From: Vibrio rotiferianus CAIM 577 = LMG 21460
GTDB taxonomy: Bacteria > Pseudomonadota > Gammaproteobacteria > Enterobacterales > Vibrionaceae
Direction of reading: 5' to 3'
Assembly: GCF_002741985.1 (NCBI RefSeq)
Contig: NZ_APHW01000013.1
Span: 1-64,000 of the forward strand
DNA length: 64,000 nucleotides
In this document: in pieces, positions 46,716 through 56,426 of the stretch
Layout: every line of letters starts with the position of its first letter
Position numbering within the stretch: the first letter of the stretch is position 1
Notes under the pieces: model-generated
The model's database searches: none
Told to the model about the DNA's origin: nothing
Seen by the model: the letters and a program-made list of their open reading frames with translations, nothing else
Position numbers and translations under genes: made by a program

Positions 46716-47486
46716 ATGAATAAAAGATCTGCACTAATACCGTTGTTTTTCCTATCAAGTATTGCTCATGCCTCGAGTGATTACGTTGTCGGTCAGTTAA
46801 TCCCTGAAAAAAGTGTCGTTGTTAAAAGTGAGGTTGCAGGAGTCGTCGACTCTTATGTTTATGACAATGGCGATTTGGTGACTCAAGGCCAAGAGTTACT
46901 GTCTTTGTCGTCGCAAGACTATTCGTTGAGCTTAGAGCTTGCGAGAAACGAGCTTGAAGTAAGTCGCGCTGAGCTCGATATTCAAGAAAAGCAATTGAAG
47001 CGCTATCAGTCTCTATTAAAGAGCAAAGGCGTGTCCGCGAGTGATGTCGATAATCAAATTCGTGTGACCAACATTGGCCGAGCTCAATTTAATGTCAGCA
47101 ACACCCAATACAAAATTGCCGCAAGGACGCTAGATAAAGCAACGCCAGATGCTCCATTTGATGGCGTAATTATTGATCGTTCTGTAGAGATGGGGCAGTT
47201 TATCTCGGTAGGCGATCCTCTATTTACTATCGCAGATATGGATAAGTTAAAGGTCAGTTTCCACCTTTTGGAAATTGATTTTAACAAGTTCACCAAGGGT
47301 GAAGCGGTGAAAGTCGAAGTCCCTTCGGTGAATAAGACGTTAGATGGAACGATTACCTTACTTTCGCCTGCGTTTAAAAACAGTGAACCAGGCTTCCTTG
47401 TTGAAGTCACCGTCCAAAACACTGAAGGCTTGCTGAACCCTGGCATGGAATCTTATGTCTATTTCAATGATGAGGAGGCGATGTGA
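46716..47486 (+). CDS. RND efflux periplasmic adaptor
   Basis: This 256-residue membrane-fusion protein has a signal peptide (MNKRSALIPLFFLSSIAHA), a lipoyl half-motif EVAGVVDSYVYDNGDLV, a short helical hairpin and the second half APFDGVIIDRSVEMGQFI. It is shorter than typical adaptors (about 360-400), mainly in the C-terminal part. It links an inner-membrane RND pump to an outer-membrane channel. Its stop overlaps the start of the pump gene by four bases. No outer-membrane factor gene is in the operon, so it probably borrows a TolC-like channel. Confidence 0.88.
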   Translation: MNKRSALIPLFFLSSIAHASSDYVVGQLIPEKSVVVKSEVAGVVDSYVYDNGDLVTQGQELLSLSSQDYSLSLELARNELEVSRAELDIQEKQLKRYQSLLKSKGVSASDVDNQIRVTNIGRAQFNVSNTQYKIAARTLDKATPDAPFDGVIIDRSVEMGQFISVGDPLFTIADMDKLKVSFHLLEIDFNKFTKGEAVKVEVPSVNKTLDGTITLLSPAFKNSEPGFLVEVTVQNTEGLLNPGMESYVYFNDEEAM

Positions 47487-50400
47487 ACTTCTTCTTAGAA
47501 CTACTCTCTCATCGTAAGTTTGCCTCTAAAATACTGACGATTTTGATCATCAGTGTCGGGGCGTTAACTGCGTACAACCTACCGCTGGCGGAAAAGCCGC
47601 GATTCGATCTAGGTAAAGGGAATATTGTTACCGTTTATCCCGGAGCAAGTGCTAAAGATATAGAGAGTAATATTACCAGTAAGATTGAAAAAGAGTTGCT
47701 TTCCATTTCAGGCTTAAAAGAGTTTACGTCTACCTCTGAAACTGGCATTTCAAACATCAGTGTGGTGCTGGATAGTAATGTTTCTGACCCCAATGCGGTT
47801 TACCAAGACATTCGAGATGCATTGGCACGCGTATCTGACTTGCCTTCGGGAGTGACTGAAGCGCCAACACTATCGATCAAAAAATCGTATAGTTTAGACT
47901 TTATGGTGGTGGGAATTTCAGGCGATGTTGGTTACAAAGCTCTGCGACAAAAAGCCAAAGATCTTGAGCTCGCGTTGCGCCGCGTTGAGGGGATAGGTGA
48001 GGTTTATACCGTTGATTTACGTGCTCCCGAATTTTTAATTCAGCTCGAACCGATCTCATTACGCCGATATGGCCTGACACTCGACCAAGTTGCAGCACTG
48101 ATTGCCGAGCGTAACACTTTGATCAGTGGAGGACGTCTAGAGACGCTCAAGAACAATCCAGAATTAATGACATCGGCAGAGTTGGACAGTCTTGATGAGC
48201 TGAGAAACATGTTCATTTCATTCAGTCCCAATATCCAGCTAAAAGATGTCTCAGGTGTCATTGAGGATGGTTTTGAAAAAGGTGATGTTTACGGCTCGAT
48301 AAATGGTAATAAGAGTATCCTATTTGATCTCAGGACCAATGAATCAGCCGATGTCATTAGTACTTCCAATGCGGTTAAAGCGTTGATTGATAGCCAGCAA
48401 AGCTTGCTAGGGGATAAGTACACAATCGCAATTGGTTCTGATTTGTCTGGAGATATTCAAGAAAAAGCGCGGATTGTAAAAGACAACGGTTTGGTAGGAC
48501 TTGGTTTAGTACTGATTACTCTGGCGCTGTTCCTAGACCGAAGAATCGCGTTTTGGGTTGCGGTTTCCATTCCAGTTTGTATTTTTGGCACCTTAGCTTT
48601 ACTTCCACCTTTTGGCCAAATCCTCGATGTGTTTACCATGTCGGCATTGATTTTAATCGTCGGCATCATTGTGGATGATGCTGTCGTTGTCAGTGATAAA
48701 ATCGTCGCGTTAGTCGAAGAGGGATACCCTGTTGAAACCGCTGTAACTCAGGGGGTGAAGAGCGTATTTCCTGCTGTATTAGCAAGTATTCTTTCAACTA
48801 TGATCGCGTTTGTGCCGTTGCTCTTTTTACCTGGGAACAGTGGTAAGCTCGTTTATGTTATTCCGCTTACCGTGATTGTGGCGCTATGTTTCTCATTCGT
48901 TGATGCACTGTTCTTTATTCCTGCTCACCTAAAAGGCATTTTAACCAAGCGCAACCAACTCAAAAAGAAAGCCTTCTTAGATTTAACGATCCTTAATAGA
49001 TTGATTGAGTTTGTTATTCGCAATAGTAAGTTGGCGTTACCATGTATCACTGTTGTGATCCTGAGTTTAGGCGCAATTTCTTACAAGAGCTTGAGTTTTT
49101 TGTTCTTCCCTACGGATGGCGCGTATCTGATCGAGATAAGTGCTGAGTCGAATCCAGAACTGGATTTGGATGACGTTTGGCAAGAAACTCAAAAATTAGA
49201 GTCACTGATTAAAAATACGGAAGAAGTAAATTACTGGTACGGAGAGGTGAGTTCACCAAATAGCTATTGGGTTATCTCACTAACACCACCAAATAGTCGA
49301 ACCCGAACGGCAGAACAAATCGTTGAGGAATGGGAAGAGAAAGCCACACAAATTACCGGTCTCGCCCAGATCGAATTTGACATTGATGGTGGTGGGCCAC
49401 CAGTTGGACGCCCAGTTGATTTACGTGTTGTTGGCGGAACGGACGAAGGTCGTGAGAACTTAGCCAATGACTTAACGGCATATATTGATTCTCTGGACGG
49501 AACCAGTCGTGTGCGTCGTGATTTGAACGCACCTGCACCGCAGATCCAAGCAGAACTACAGCACCATTGGCTAAAATATTATGGCATTAGTGCGAACCAA
49601 GTAGGTGACATTATCAAGTTCGCGATTGATGGTCAGCGAGTGACTCGCATCTTTAACGGTGAGGAAGAAGTGTACTTCCGAGTCGCGTTAGAAGAGGATG
49701 ATAAGTCACTTGAGGAGCTCAATAACCTGTTAGTTCGTGCGAGTGATAACAAGCTCGTGCCGCTGAGCGAGTTGGTTCGATGGAAAAATGCAGACTCAGA
49801 AGCTCAGATCAAGCACTTTAATGGTGAACGAGTTATCCGCGTGTCTTCAGGGGTAGATGCTACAGTCACAGACCCAGTGGCGGTGTTTGCTTTGGTACAA
49901 CAAGAGTTTGCCAATAAAGAGTACGGCGGTGCATCGATCATCGCTACTGGTCAAATCCTTGAAACCCAGGAAGCACAACAAGGCTTTATCATTGCAATCA
50001 GCGTGGCGTTTATTGGCATCGCTCTGCTTCTCATCTTGTTGTTCGATAGGATGAGAGAGACGTTAATTGTCTTAACGGTGATTCCTTTTGGTATTGCGGG
50101 TGCGTTGTTCATTTTGTTCTTACACAATCAAGTTTTAAGTTTCTTCTCGATTATTGGGATGATCGCCTTGATTGGTATCATGGTGAATAACAGCTTAGTG
50201 TTGATCTGGCACTTTAAAGAACACGAATCGGATTGTAGTAAAAGCAACCTATTAGAGTTTGTGATTCAAGGGACTCAAAGTCGCGTTCGACCAATAACAT
50301 TAACGACCATCACGACGGTTGCAGGTCTAATTCCTCTGGCGTATGGGTTTGGTGGTTATGACAATTACATGTCTCCAATGGCGTTAGTAGTAGGATGGGG

Positions 50401-50530
50401 CTGTGTTATCTCGATGATAGTGACCCTTACGGTTATTCCATCCATCTACCTTTGGACTCATCGTAATAACGGCGTGCAATCGCCTAATGAAATGGATGAG
50501 AAGACAAATGATGCGATACTGGTTAAGTAG
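47483..50530 (+). CDS. RND-family efflux permease
   Basis: The 1015-residue pump has helix 1, a large periplasmic domain, helices 2-7, a second periplasmic domain and helices 8-12, as RND transporters do. Visible motifs are YPGASAKDIES (about 53-63), GIIVDDAVVVSDK in helix 4 with the proton-relay aspartates (about 393-405) and GIMVNNSLVLIWHF in helix 10. GTG at 47483 is the start, with GAGGAGG in front. It exports toxic compounds with proton antiport. Substrates are unknown; the nearby ToxR/VtrA-like pair makes bile-type compounds a guess. Confidence 0.92.
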   Translation: MNFFLELLSHRKFASKILTILIISVGALTAYNLPLAEKPRFDLGKGNIVTVYPGASAKDIESNITSKIEKELLSISGLKEFTSTSETGISNISVVLDSNVSDPNAVYQDIRDALARVSDLPSGVTEAPTLSIKKSYSLDFMVVGISGDVGYKALRQKAKDLELALRRVEGIGEVYTVDLRAPEFLIQLEPISLRRYGLTLDQVAALIAERNTLISGGRLETLKNNPELMTSAELDSLDELRNMFISFSPNIQLKDVSGVIEDGFEKGDVYGSINGNKSILFDLRTNESADVISTSNAVKALIDSQQSLLGDKYTIAIGSDLSGDIQEKARIVKDNGLVGLGLVLITLALFLDRRIAFWVAVSIPVCIFGTLALLPPFGQILDVFTMSALILIVGIIVDDAVVVSDKIVALVEEGYPVETAVTQGVKSVFPAVLASILSTMIAFVPLLFLPGNSGKLVYVIPLTVIVALCFSFVDALFFIPAHLKGILTKRNQLKKKAFLDLTILNRLIEFVIRNSKLALPCITVVILSLGAISYKSLSFLFFPTDGAYLIEISAESNPELDLDDVWQETQKLESLIKNTEEVNYWYGEVSSPNSYWVISLTPPNSRTRTAEQIVEEWEEKATQITGLAQIEFDIDGGGPPVGRPVDLRVVGGTDEGRENLANDLTAYIDSLDGTSRVRRDLNAPAPQIQAELQHHWLKYYGISANQVGDIIKFAIDGQRVTRIFNGEEEVYFRVALEEDDKSLEELNNLLVRASDNKLVPLSELVRWKNADSEAQIKHFNGERVIRVSSGVDATVTDPVAVFALVQQEFANKEYGGASIIATGQILETQEAQQGFIIAISVAFIGIALLLILLFDRMRETLIVLTVIPFGIAGALFILFLHNQVLSFFSIIGMIALIGIMVNNSLVLIWHFKEHESDCSKSNLLEFVIQGTQSRVRPITLTTITTVAGLIPLAYGFGGYDNYMSPMALVVGWGCVISMIVTLTVIPSIYLWTHRNNGVQSPNEMDEKTNDAILVK

Positions 50531-50542
50531 CCATTAAAAGTA

Positions 50543-50573
50543 AAAGCCGAGCAAAACGCTCGGCTTTCTTTCG
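50543..50573. terminator. Bidirectional terminator
   Basis: AAAGCCGAGC at 50543-50552 pairs perfectly with GCTCGGCTTT at 50558-50567. It serves the convergent RND and carboxypeptidase genes. Confidence 0.93.
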
Positions 50574-50582
50574 ATTTGACTG

Positions 50583-52055
50583 TTACAAGTAACGACCAAT
50601 CAAATGATCTTTAAAGTGCTTAGCGTTTAAGACTTCACCAGTTGCTTGTGTAACCAAATCATCAGTAGATAGCAGGCTTCCTTGGCTCCAAATATTGTCA
50701 GATAACCATGTGAAGATTGGTGACAGATCACCGGAGCGAATCGCGCCATCCACATCCACAGTTTTCTTCATAGCCGCCATAAACTGTGCTGCATACATTG
50801 CGCCTAGTGTGTATGACGGGAAATAGCCAAATGAACCATCGGTCCAGTGGATGTCTTGCATACAACCGTTTTTGAAGTTCCCTTCTGTTGATAGACCAAG
50901 ATAAGACTTCATCTTTTCATTCCACAACTCTGGCACGTCGGTATGTTTGATCACGCCATTCATCAGGTCGCGCTCAATCTCGTAACGTAGGATGACGTGA
51001 GCTGGGTAGGTTAACTCGTCAGCGTCAACTCGGATAAAGCCTTTCTCTACGTGAGTGTAGATTTTTGATAAGTTATCTTGTGCAAACTCAGGGCCTTCAA
51101 AGTGGTTCGAAGCCAGACGTGCTAGGTGTTCAACAAATCCTTGGCTACGACCGACTTGCATCTCAAAGAACAGAGATTGAGACTCATGGATTCCCATTGA
51201 GCGTGCTTGACCTGCCATAGTGCCCGCTAGCGATTTAGGTAAACCTTGCTCGTAACGCGCGTGACCAGTTTCGTGCACGATACCCATTAGAGATTGAACA
51301 AATTCGCTCTCGTCATAACGCGTAGTAATTCGTACATCGGTTGGTACACCACCACAGAAAGGGTGAACACTTTCATCGAGACGGCCATGCTCAAAATCGA
51401 ACTGCAAAAGCTTCATGACTTCTAGACCCAATGCCTTTTGCTTTTCAGCAGGGTAGTGGCCGTTAGGCAGTAGAATATTGTTCGACTTTTGTTTCTCGAT
51501 AGCGTCATCGATTAGATTCGGTAGCCACGTTTTAACGTCTGCAAATAGAGCATCGAGTGAAGCGGAAGTTGTGCCAGGTTCATAAATATCTAGCATTGCA
51601 TCGTAAGGCGTCGTGCCATTGGCTTCCGCTCGGATTTGTGCTTCTTCTTGAGAAAGTTTGACCACTTCTGCCCAGTTCTCTTCGAACCCCGCCCAGTCAT
51701 TGTCACCACGCTGAGTACGCCAAGCGTGTTCACACTTTGAGCCCGCTAGGGACTGAGCTTGAACCAATGATTCTGGTAATAGGTTAGCCTGCTGCCAATC
51801 ACGTTTCATTTCGCGAAGTACGGCTTGCTCTTTAGCAGATAGTGACTCTTCTTCTGCTTGAGCAAATAGGTCACCAAGGTGTGGCTGAGTCATTAAAGAG
51901 TGGATGTGGACTTCTAATTCTGCCACTGCATTAGATCGAGCTTCTGCACCGCCTGCGGGCATAACGGCTGCCTGATCCCAACCAACAATGGATGCTAAAT
52001 GACCGAAGTTGAAGACTTTATTTGAATGTTCGACGAGTTTTTGAAATGCGCTCAT
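50583..52055 (-). CDS. M32-family metallocarboxypeptidase (Taq carboxypeptidase type)
   Basis: The 490-residue, helix-rich protein contains the zinc motif HETGH at about residue 261 (followed by ARYEQGLP) and the other conserved M32 motifs HPFCGGVPTDVRITTRY, GIHESQSLFFE and IRVDADELTYPAHVILRYE. It removes C-terminal amino acids in the cytoplasm. Length is typical (about 490-500). AAAAGAGTAG lies before the ATG. It is a single gene. Confidence 0.95.
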   Translation of the reverse strand: MSAFQKLVEHSNKVFNFGHLASIVGWDQAAVMPAGGAEARSNAVAELEVHIHSLMTQPHLGDLFAQAEEESLSAKEQAVLREMKRDWQQANLLPESLVQAQSLAGSKCEHAWRTQRGDNDWAGFEENWAEVVKLSQEEAQIRAEANGTTPYDAMLDIYEPGTTSASLDALFADVKTWLPNLIDDAIEKQKSNNILLPNGHYPAEKQKALGLEVMKLLQFDFEHGRLDESVHPFCGGVPTDVRITTRYDESEFVQSLMGIVHETGHARYEQGLPKSLAGTMAGQARSMGIHESQSLFFEMQVGRSQGFVEHLARLASNHFEGPEFAQDNLSKIYTHVEKGFIRVDADELTYPAHVILRYEIERDLMNGVIKHTDVPELWNEKMKSYLGLSTEGNFKNGCMQDIHWTDGSFGYFPSYTLGAMYAAQFMAAMKKTVDVDGAIRSGDLSPIFTWLSDNIWSQGSLLSTDDLVTQATGEVLNAKHFKDHLIGRYL

Positions 52056-52265
52056 GTGACTACTCTTTTGTATTTTCTTTCCTTAAACGCCCCAAAGGGG
52101 TCCTTGAACCTAGGGTTCCTTCTCTTGGTGCTGGATGCAGAACAGGATAAAGCATCAACAAATCACCGATAGCGAGATTATTTGAATTTACTATTTTTTA
52201 ACAAATAATTCAGGTCTATTGTGCACAATTTCAGTAACTTGTATAGAGGTAGGATGCCTTTAGAA

Positions 52266-52273
52266 GGGGGGGG
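52266..52273. repeat. G8 homopolymer between carboxypeptidase and VpsT-like genes
   Basis: Eight G, 31 bases beyond the stop of the VpsT-like gene. Confidence 0.92.
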
Positions 52274-52303
52274 CAGTATGTGCGGTTAAGTACAACTAAT
52301 ACG

Positions 52304-52969
52304 TTAGTGTGGCTTAAATTCGTAATGAAACGGTTGGCTTGCTTTCTGAACGGCTTCTCTTCGGTTACTGACATTGAGCTTTTTGTACAGTTTATAAACG
52401 TGGGTCTTTACTGTGCTTTCAGCAACAAATAACTCTTCCGCGATTTGCAGGTTAGAATGGCCTTGAACGAGCCGATCAAGTATTTGCTTCTCACGTTTGG
52501 TTAATGTTGAGCTGATATCCTGCGAGTTCATTGCGTAAGGGCGAATGTCGCTGAGCATTTTTTCCATGACTTTTCTCGGTAGCCAGAGCTCTTGGTTTTC
52601 GACCGCTTGTATACAACGCGTTAAGTGCTCAATAGGAGCGTCTTCATAAAGCATTCCCTTGAGATTTAAACTCGCGGCGAGTTTAAGCTCAACGATACCA
52701 TTAGGCACGTCGTAAACGATCAGGTCTGCCTCCGCCGTGCAGGCAGAAATAAAGCCATGATAATCATACTTTTCTAATTGTGCGTAGGATACCAACACAA
52801 TGTCGAACGAGCCTTGGATAGTTAAGTGACTGAAATCATGAATGCTTTTCCTTGTGAACTTATACTTATTACTTTTCTCTATTTCGCGGCGTAAAAACTG
52901 ATTCTGTATACAATGATCTCCAACCAAAAGAATACTGAGTCGGCCGCTGTTGTTTGCCCTACCGTGCAT
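52304..52969 (-). CDS. VpsT/CsgD-like LuxR-family regulator
   Basis: From ATG 52969 the protein is 221 residues. Its first 130 residues resemble a receiver domain without the phosphorylation aspartate cluster (LSILLVGDHC, DIVLVSYAQL, LKGMLYEDA). The motif LWLPRKVMEKML stands where VpsT, CpsQ and CsgD have W[F/L/M][T/S]R, the c-di-GMP-binding motif in VpsT. The C terminus is a LuxR helix-turn-helix (LTKREKQILDRLVQGHSNLQIAEEL within the DNA-binding domain). It lies 108 bases after the tip-subunit gene of the fimbrial operon and may regulate it. A TTG start 12 bases upstream is possible. Confidence 0.85.
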   Translation of the reverse strand: MHGRANNSGRLSILLVGDHCIQNQFLRREIEKSNKYKFTRKSIHDFSHLTIQGSFDIVLVSYAQLEKYDYHGFISACTAEADLIVYDVPNGIVELKLAASLNLKGMLYEDAPIEHLTRCIQAVENQELWLPRKVMEKMLSDIRPYAMNSQDISSTLTKREKQILDRLVQGHSNLQIAEELFVAESTVKTHVYKLYKKLNVSNRREAVQKASQPFHYEFKPH

Positions 52970-53077
52970 GACTAGCCCCAAAATAGTAATTTTGTCTTAG
53001 CACTTAATGTTAACAATATCACCATAGTTCACTGATATTGCCCTTGCCACTCTTTACTGTCTCATCATTGGGAATGC

Positions 53078-53956
53078 CTATGGTTGTTGTGAAAGAAGTG
53101 GCTCAATAGATATATCTAGAGTGTCGCTATACTTTCCTCCCGGTCTGTTGAACGTGTCACCAATGACAAAGTTAAGAGCAATGGGTAGCCCAGAAGTCAT
53201 TTCACTTTTGTTCACTTGAGCCTCCAAAAGGTCTAAGTCAATCACTTGGCTATCAAACGAAAGTTGGTAGTCGATGTCCCATTGTCCATCATTCGATTGA
53301 TGCCTTAACTTCCCTTGGTGGCTAGAAGTAACGGTAATTTGATAAGGGCTATTACTTTGAACCCATAAGTTGGGCGCATTACTGATCACTTTGTTTGAGT
53401 ACAAGTTGCCCAAATCTAAGTCGTATTGCCTCTGAGTTAATCCATAAAATTGTATTTTTGCAATCGGGTTAACCGTGACATTCACCGTCGTTATTGCAGG
53501 TGATAGTGGTGTTTGGTTCAACATTGAAGAATAAGCTACAGCAAGCTGTAGTGTTCCGCTGTAGGAGCCTGCCGGGAGCCACTGCTTTGCTGGGTAACGC
53601 ATTTGTATGATGGCCGAGGGCGATTGTTCTGTTAGTACAAATTGCCATTGGTTCGCAACGGACGTCCCGTTGCCGCCAGCCCATGTAAATGCAAGAGTTT
53701 GCTGGTTACTGCCTGTTAATGTCGTCGTTACGTCTTCCATTTGTAGTGACATCTCAACGTGACAATTTTCGCCTACAATATCTGCGGCAGCTTTATAAGA
53801 GTTGGTCATCGCATAAGGTCCATTGGCAAAGACATCATAGCTATAAGGCGTTGCAATAGGCTCAATGCTGAGAGAGTTTATTTGACAACCTACCACCGAA
53901 TTGGATTGAAAGGCTGTAATTAGGGAAATCAGGTAAAAGGATGATCTAATCAACAT
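53078..53956 (-). CDS. Fimbrial tip subunit / putative adhesin
   Basis: The 292-residue secreted protein starts with a signal peptide (to about VVG, residues 1-23). It has two beta-domains; the C-terminal part ends with GGKYSDTLDISIE, like the strand used for donor-strand exchange in spore-coat-U-type pilins. Being the last, longest subunit after the usher gene and overlapping it by 11 bases, it is most likely the tip adhesin of the fimbria. Receptor unknown. Confidence 0.75.
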   Translation of the reverse strand: MLIRSSFYLISLITAFQSNSVVGCQINSLSIEPIATPYSYDVFANGPYAMTNSYKAAADIVGENCHVEMSLQMEDVTTTLTGSNQQTLAFTWAGGNGTSVANQWQFVLTEQSPSAIIQMRYPAKQWLPAGSYSGTLQLAVAYSSMLNQTPLSPAITTVNVTVNPIAKIQFYGLTQRQYDLDLGNLYSNKVISNAPNLWVQSNSPYQITVTSSHQGKLRHQSNDGQWDIDYQLSFDSQVIDLDLLEAQVNKSEMTSGLPIALNFVIGDTFNRPGGKYSDTLDISIEPLLSQQP

Positions 53957-56426
53957 AGAGCTCTCCCAGTCTTATCAGGACTTCTTTTTGTTCACTTAAA
54001 TCAATGGTGACGGTTTGCTTTTCTTTAGTATCAAGTTCGAGTTTATAGCGCCCAGGTTTCAAGCCAGATATCGCAAACAAGCCATTTCTATTCGTAAAAA
54101 ACTCAATTGGCAGCTGCTGTCCCGTTCCTAAGTAGCTTGCAGTTCCTGCCACAAGAGGGATGGGGCTGCCACTTTGTCTATCTAAAAGAGTGCCTATAAC
54201 GGTTAAGACGGCATCGGAACCTATCTGAAGGGCGTACCCTTGTTTGTTTCCGGGATTGAGCCAAAAGGCACCTTCGCCAAGATCATAGCCGGGAGGAAGA
54301 TCCTCTACGTCGTAACTAATCAGTTGTGTGTTGTAGGCGACCAGATCCGGGATTAATACGTTATGTTGGTTAGTGCTATAGACGCGGGCGTAATCACCAT
54401 CTTTAGTTGGGTCTATCGCGATAGCGTTGTCTTCTAAGCTTGAATGCTTGCTTACAACCGCAAATGCTTCACGTACAGGGCGGCCAATCGTAACAGAGGT
54501 TCCTGCAAAGGCGAGGGCACTACCAATTTCGATTCTTGTGGAATGATTTCGTCTGTCCTCGTCTAGATCTTCAAGGCGTGAAGAGTGGTCCGCAATGAAT
54601 TGATATCGATTTGCTGCATAGTTAATGCCGAGGTCGACGCTAGAATCTGTCTCTCTGTCGGTAACGACAGATGCAAAACCAGATACACCGCCAGTATTGC
54701 CAACGTTGTTTTGATAGGTGTAGTCGAGCGAAGCTTGATCGATTTCAGTAGAGTATCGGCCGACGACGCGAGACTGTTTGCTAAGCGGCCAACTCAGAGT
54801 TAGTGTTGTGTTGACTTCATCTGAGTCTACCTCATTATTCTGATAATTTACGCGAGCGCTCCAAGTAGCAGGTGTGCCAAAAAAAGGACCGGACAAGCTC
54901 GGGCTGACTGACCAATAATCATTGTTCTTGTCGAGACCAGAGCGATAGTTGAATGTCACTGCGGCTCTCAAACTATCGTAAATGTAAACAGCAGCAAAAG
55001 CTGACGCATAATGTGTGGTTAAATTTAATGGTGATTGGGTTGAGTCAAGGTCACTGACGCCAGAAAAATTCTCGGATTGATATTCGTAAACCAGGCTAAG
55101 TTGAGGCTGCCATGAATTGGTGTCGGAAAACTCCGCATCAAACGCCACTTTATAGGCGTGTCCATTGCCGAACTCTGGATGGTGGCTTTGGGACCCAGAA
55201 AGTTCGGTAATGCCAAGAGAATTCGCAAATAGAGCAGAAAAGCCATATTGATACAGCTTTTCTCTTGTCTGAGCGTTAACACCGAGTGTTAACCAGGGGG
55301 TTACACCAAAATCTAGGTAACCATGAGCGAGTCTTTGATCTGACAAATAATCTATGGCGCCATTGTCGAAAAATGAAGGCGCACCATACATCAGGCTATA
55401 TTCAAACTCTCCGCTGTCCAATAAATCGTTACCTGTGGCAATCGAAAACTGGATGCGTTCTTGTTGACCCGATGAGTCAGTAATCACGAGTTCTACATCG
55501 TTCGTTCCTTGAGCCAAGGGGATGTCATTCAAGTTATAACTGCCTGCACCAAGCGTTAATCGTTGCACAACAATACCGTCAATCACAACGTCAACACTTG
55601 AGGTTCTTTGCAGCGTAAAAGACTGATTTGCTTTTGGTCGAACATTTCGGGTGGGGATAAGCGTAAAGTCTCGCGTAATGCCGAGCCCAAGAACGTCAGT
55701 GCCATCTTGAAAACTAGTGCCGGGATTGTACATGTCACCGACGACTAGCCTTGTTCCTTGGGTAGGGAAGTCGACATTGAGCCGCGTCCCTTCTCTATTG
55801 TATGTCGATTCTTTTTCAGAGCCATTTTCAAAGATGGACTCATACTCAATGTTAAGTAAACCGATGTTTAGGCCAGAATCTAGTCGAGAACTATAAAGGC
55901 TGGTTCTTGAGCTTTGCTCATCAAATGATTGGGTTTCATTTGCGTTTAGGAAAATGTTCAAATAACCACTGTAAAAGCTTGGCTCGATGTAATTGTAATG
56001 ATCGTTATTATCGGACAACGAGATTTGCTGTGTGAGGCTTAGCTCATTTGGGACGGCGATGATGCACTCTAGGGTTGAAAGATCGAACTGTAAGCCCAGT
56101 CCGACTTTTTCAAAGTCAACTTGTGTGAGCGTTTCAAGGTTGTTTACTTCACGAAGCTTCTGGATGGCTTGCTGTGAAACTGAAGAAGATAATAGCTCTA
56201 GTGTGCTGTCTTTGGGTAATACAATGGAATCGTCTGCGGTGATGGTGATAGAAGCTTCACCGAGTACAGTATCACTGATCTTAACTAAAGAGACCAATTC
56301 GATATCCCTGCCAGTCGGGTTCAGAACGACTTCTCGACTATGGGAGACACTATTTGTTAGAAACAGTGAGAGTAGGGGTAGAAAGAAGAACTTCAATAAT
56401 AAACTCAATTCATTGTTCTTTTCCAT
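53946..56426 (-). CDS. Fimbrial outer-membrane usher
   Basis: The 826-residue protein has a signal peptide, an N-terminal domain binding chaperone-subunit pairs, a large 24-strand beta-barrel region (VVGDMYNPGTSFQDG, LVYEYQSENFSG) with a plug, and a C-terminal carboxypeptidase-regulatory-like domain (FAISGLKPGRYKLELD). It secretes and assembles pilin subunits in the outer membrane. It overlaps the chaperone gene upstream by 17 bases and the tip gene downstream by 11. It does not look like the classic FimD type; the operon pattern is closer to Csu-like or alpha-type fimbriae. Confidence 0.9.
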   Translation of the reverse strand: MEKNNELSLLLKFFFLPLLSLFLTNSVSHSREVVLNPTGRDIELVSLVKISDTVLGEASITITADDSIVLPKDSTLELLSSSVSQQAIQKLREVNNLETLTQVDFEKVGLGLQFDLSTLECIIAVPNELSLTQQISLSDNNDHYNYIEPSFYSGYLNIFLNANETQSFDEQSSRTSLYSSRLDSGLNIGLLNIEYESIFENGSEKESTYNREGTRLNVDFPTQGTRLVVGDMYNPGTSFQDGTDVLGLGITRDFTLIPTRNVRPKANQSFTLQRTSSVDVVIDGIVVQRLTLGAGSYNLNDIPLAQGTNDVELVITDSSGQQERIQFSIATGNDLLDSGEFEYSLMYGAPSFFDNGAIDYLSDQRLAHGYLDFGVTPWLTLGVNAQTREKLYQYGFSALFANSLGITELSGSQSHHPEFGNGHAYKVAFDAEFSDTNSWQPQLSLVYEYQSENFSGVSDLDSTQSPLNLTTHYASAFAAVYIYDSLRAAVTFNYRSGLDKNNDYWSVSPSLSGPFFGTPATWSARVNYQNNEVDSDEVNTTLTLSWPLSKQSRVVGRYSTEIDQASLDYTYQNNVGNTGGVSGFASVVTDRETDSSVDLGINYAANRYQFIADHSSRLEDLDEDRRNHSTRIEIGSALAFAGTSVTIGRPVREAFAVVSKHSSLEDNAIAIDPTKDGDYARVYSTNQHNVLIPDLVAYNTQLISYDVEDLPPGYDLGEGAFWLNPGNKQGYALQIGSDAVLTVIGTLLDRQSGSPIPLVAGTASYLGTGQQLPIEFFTNRNGLFAISGLKPGRYKLELDTKEKQTVTIDLSEQKEVLIRLGELYVD

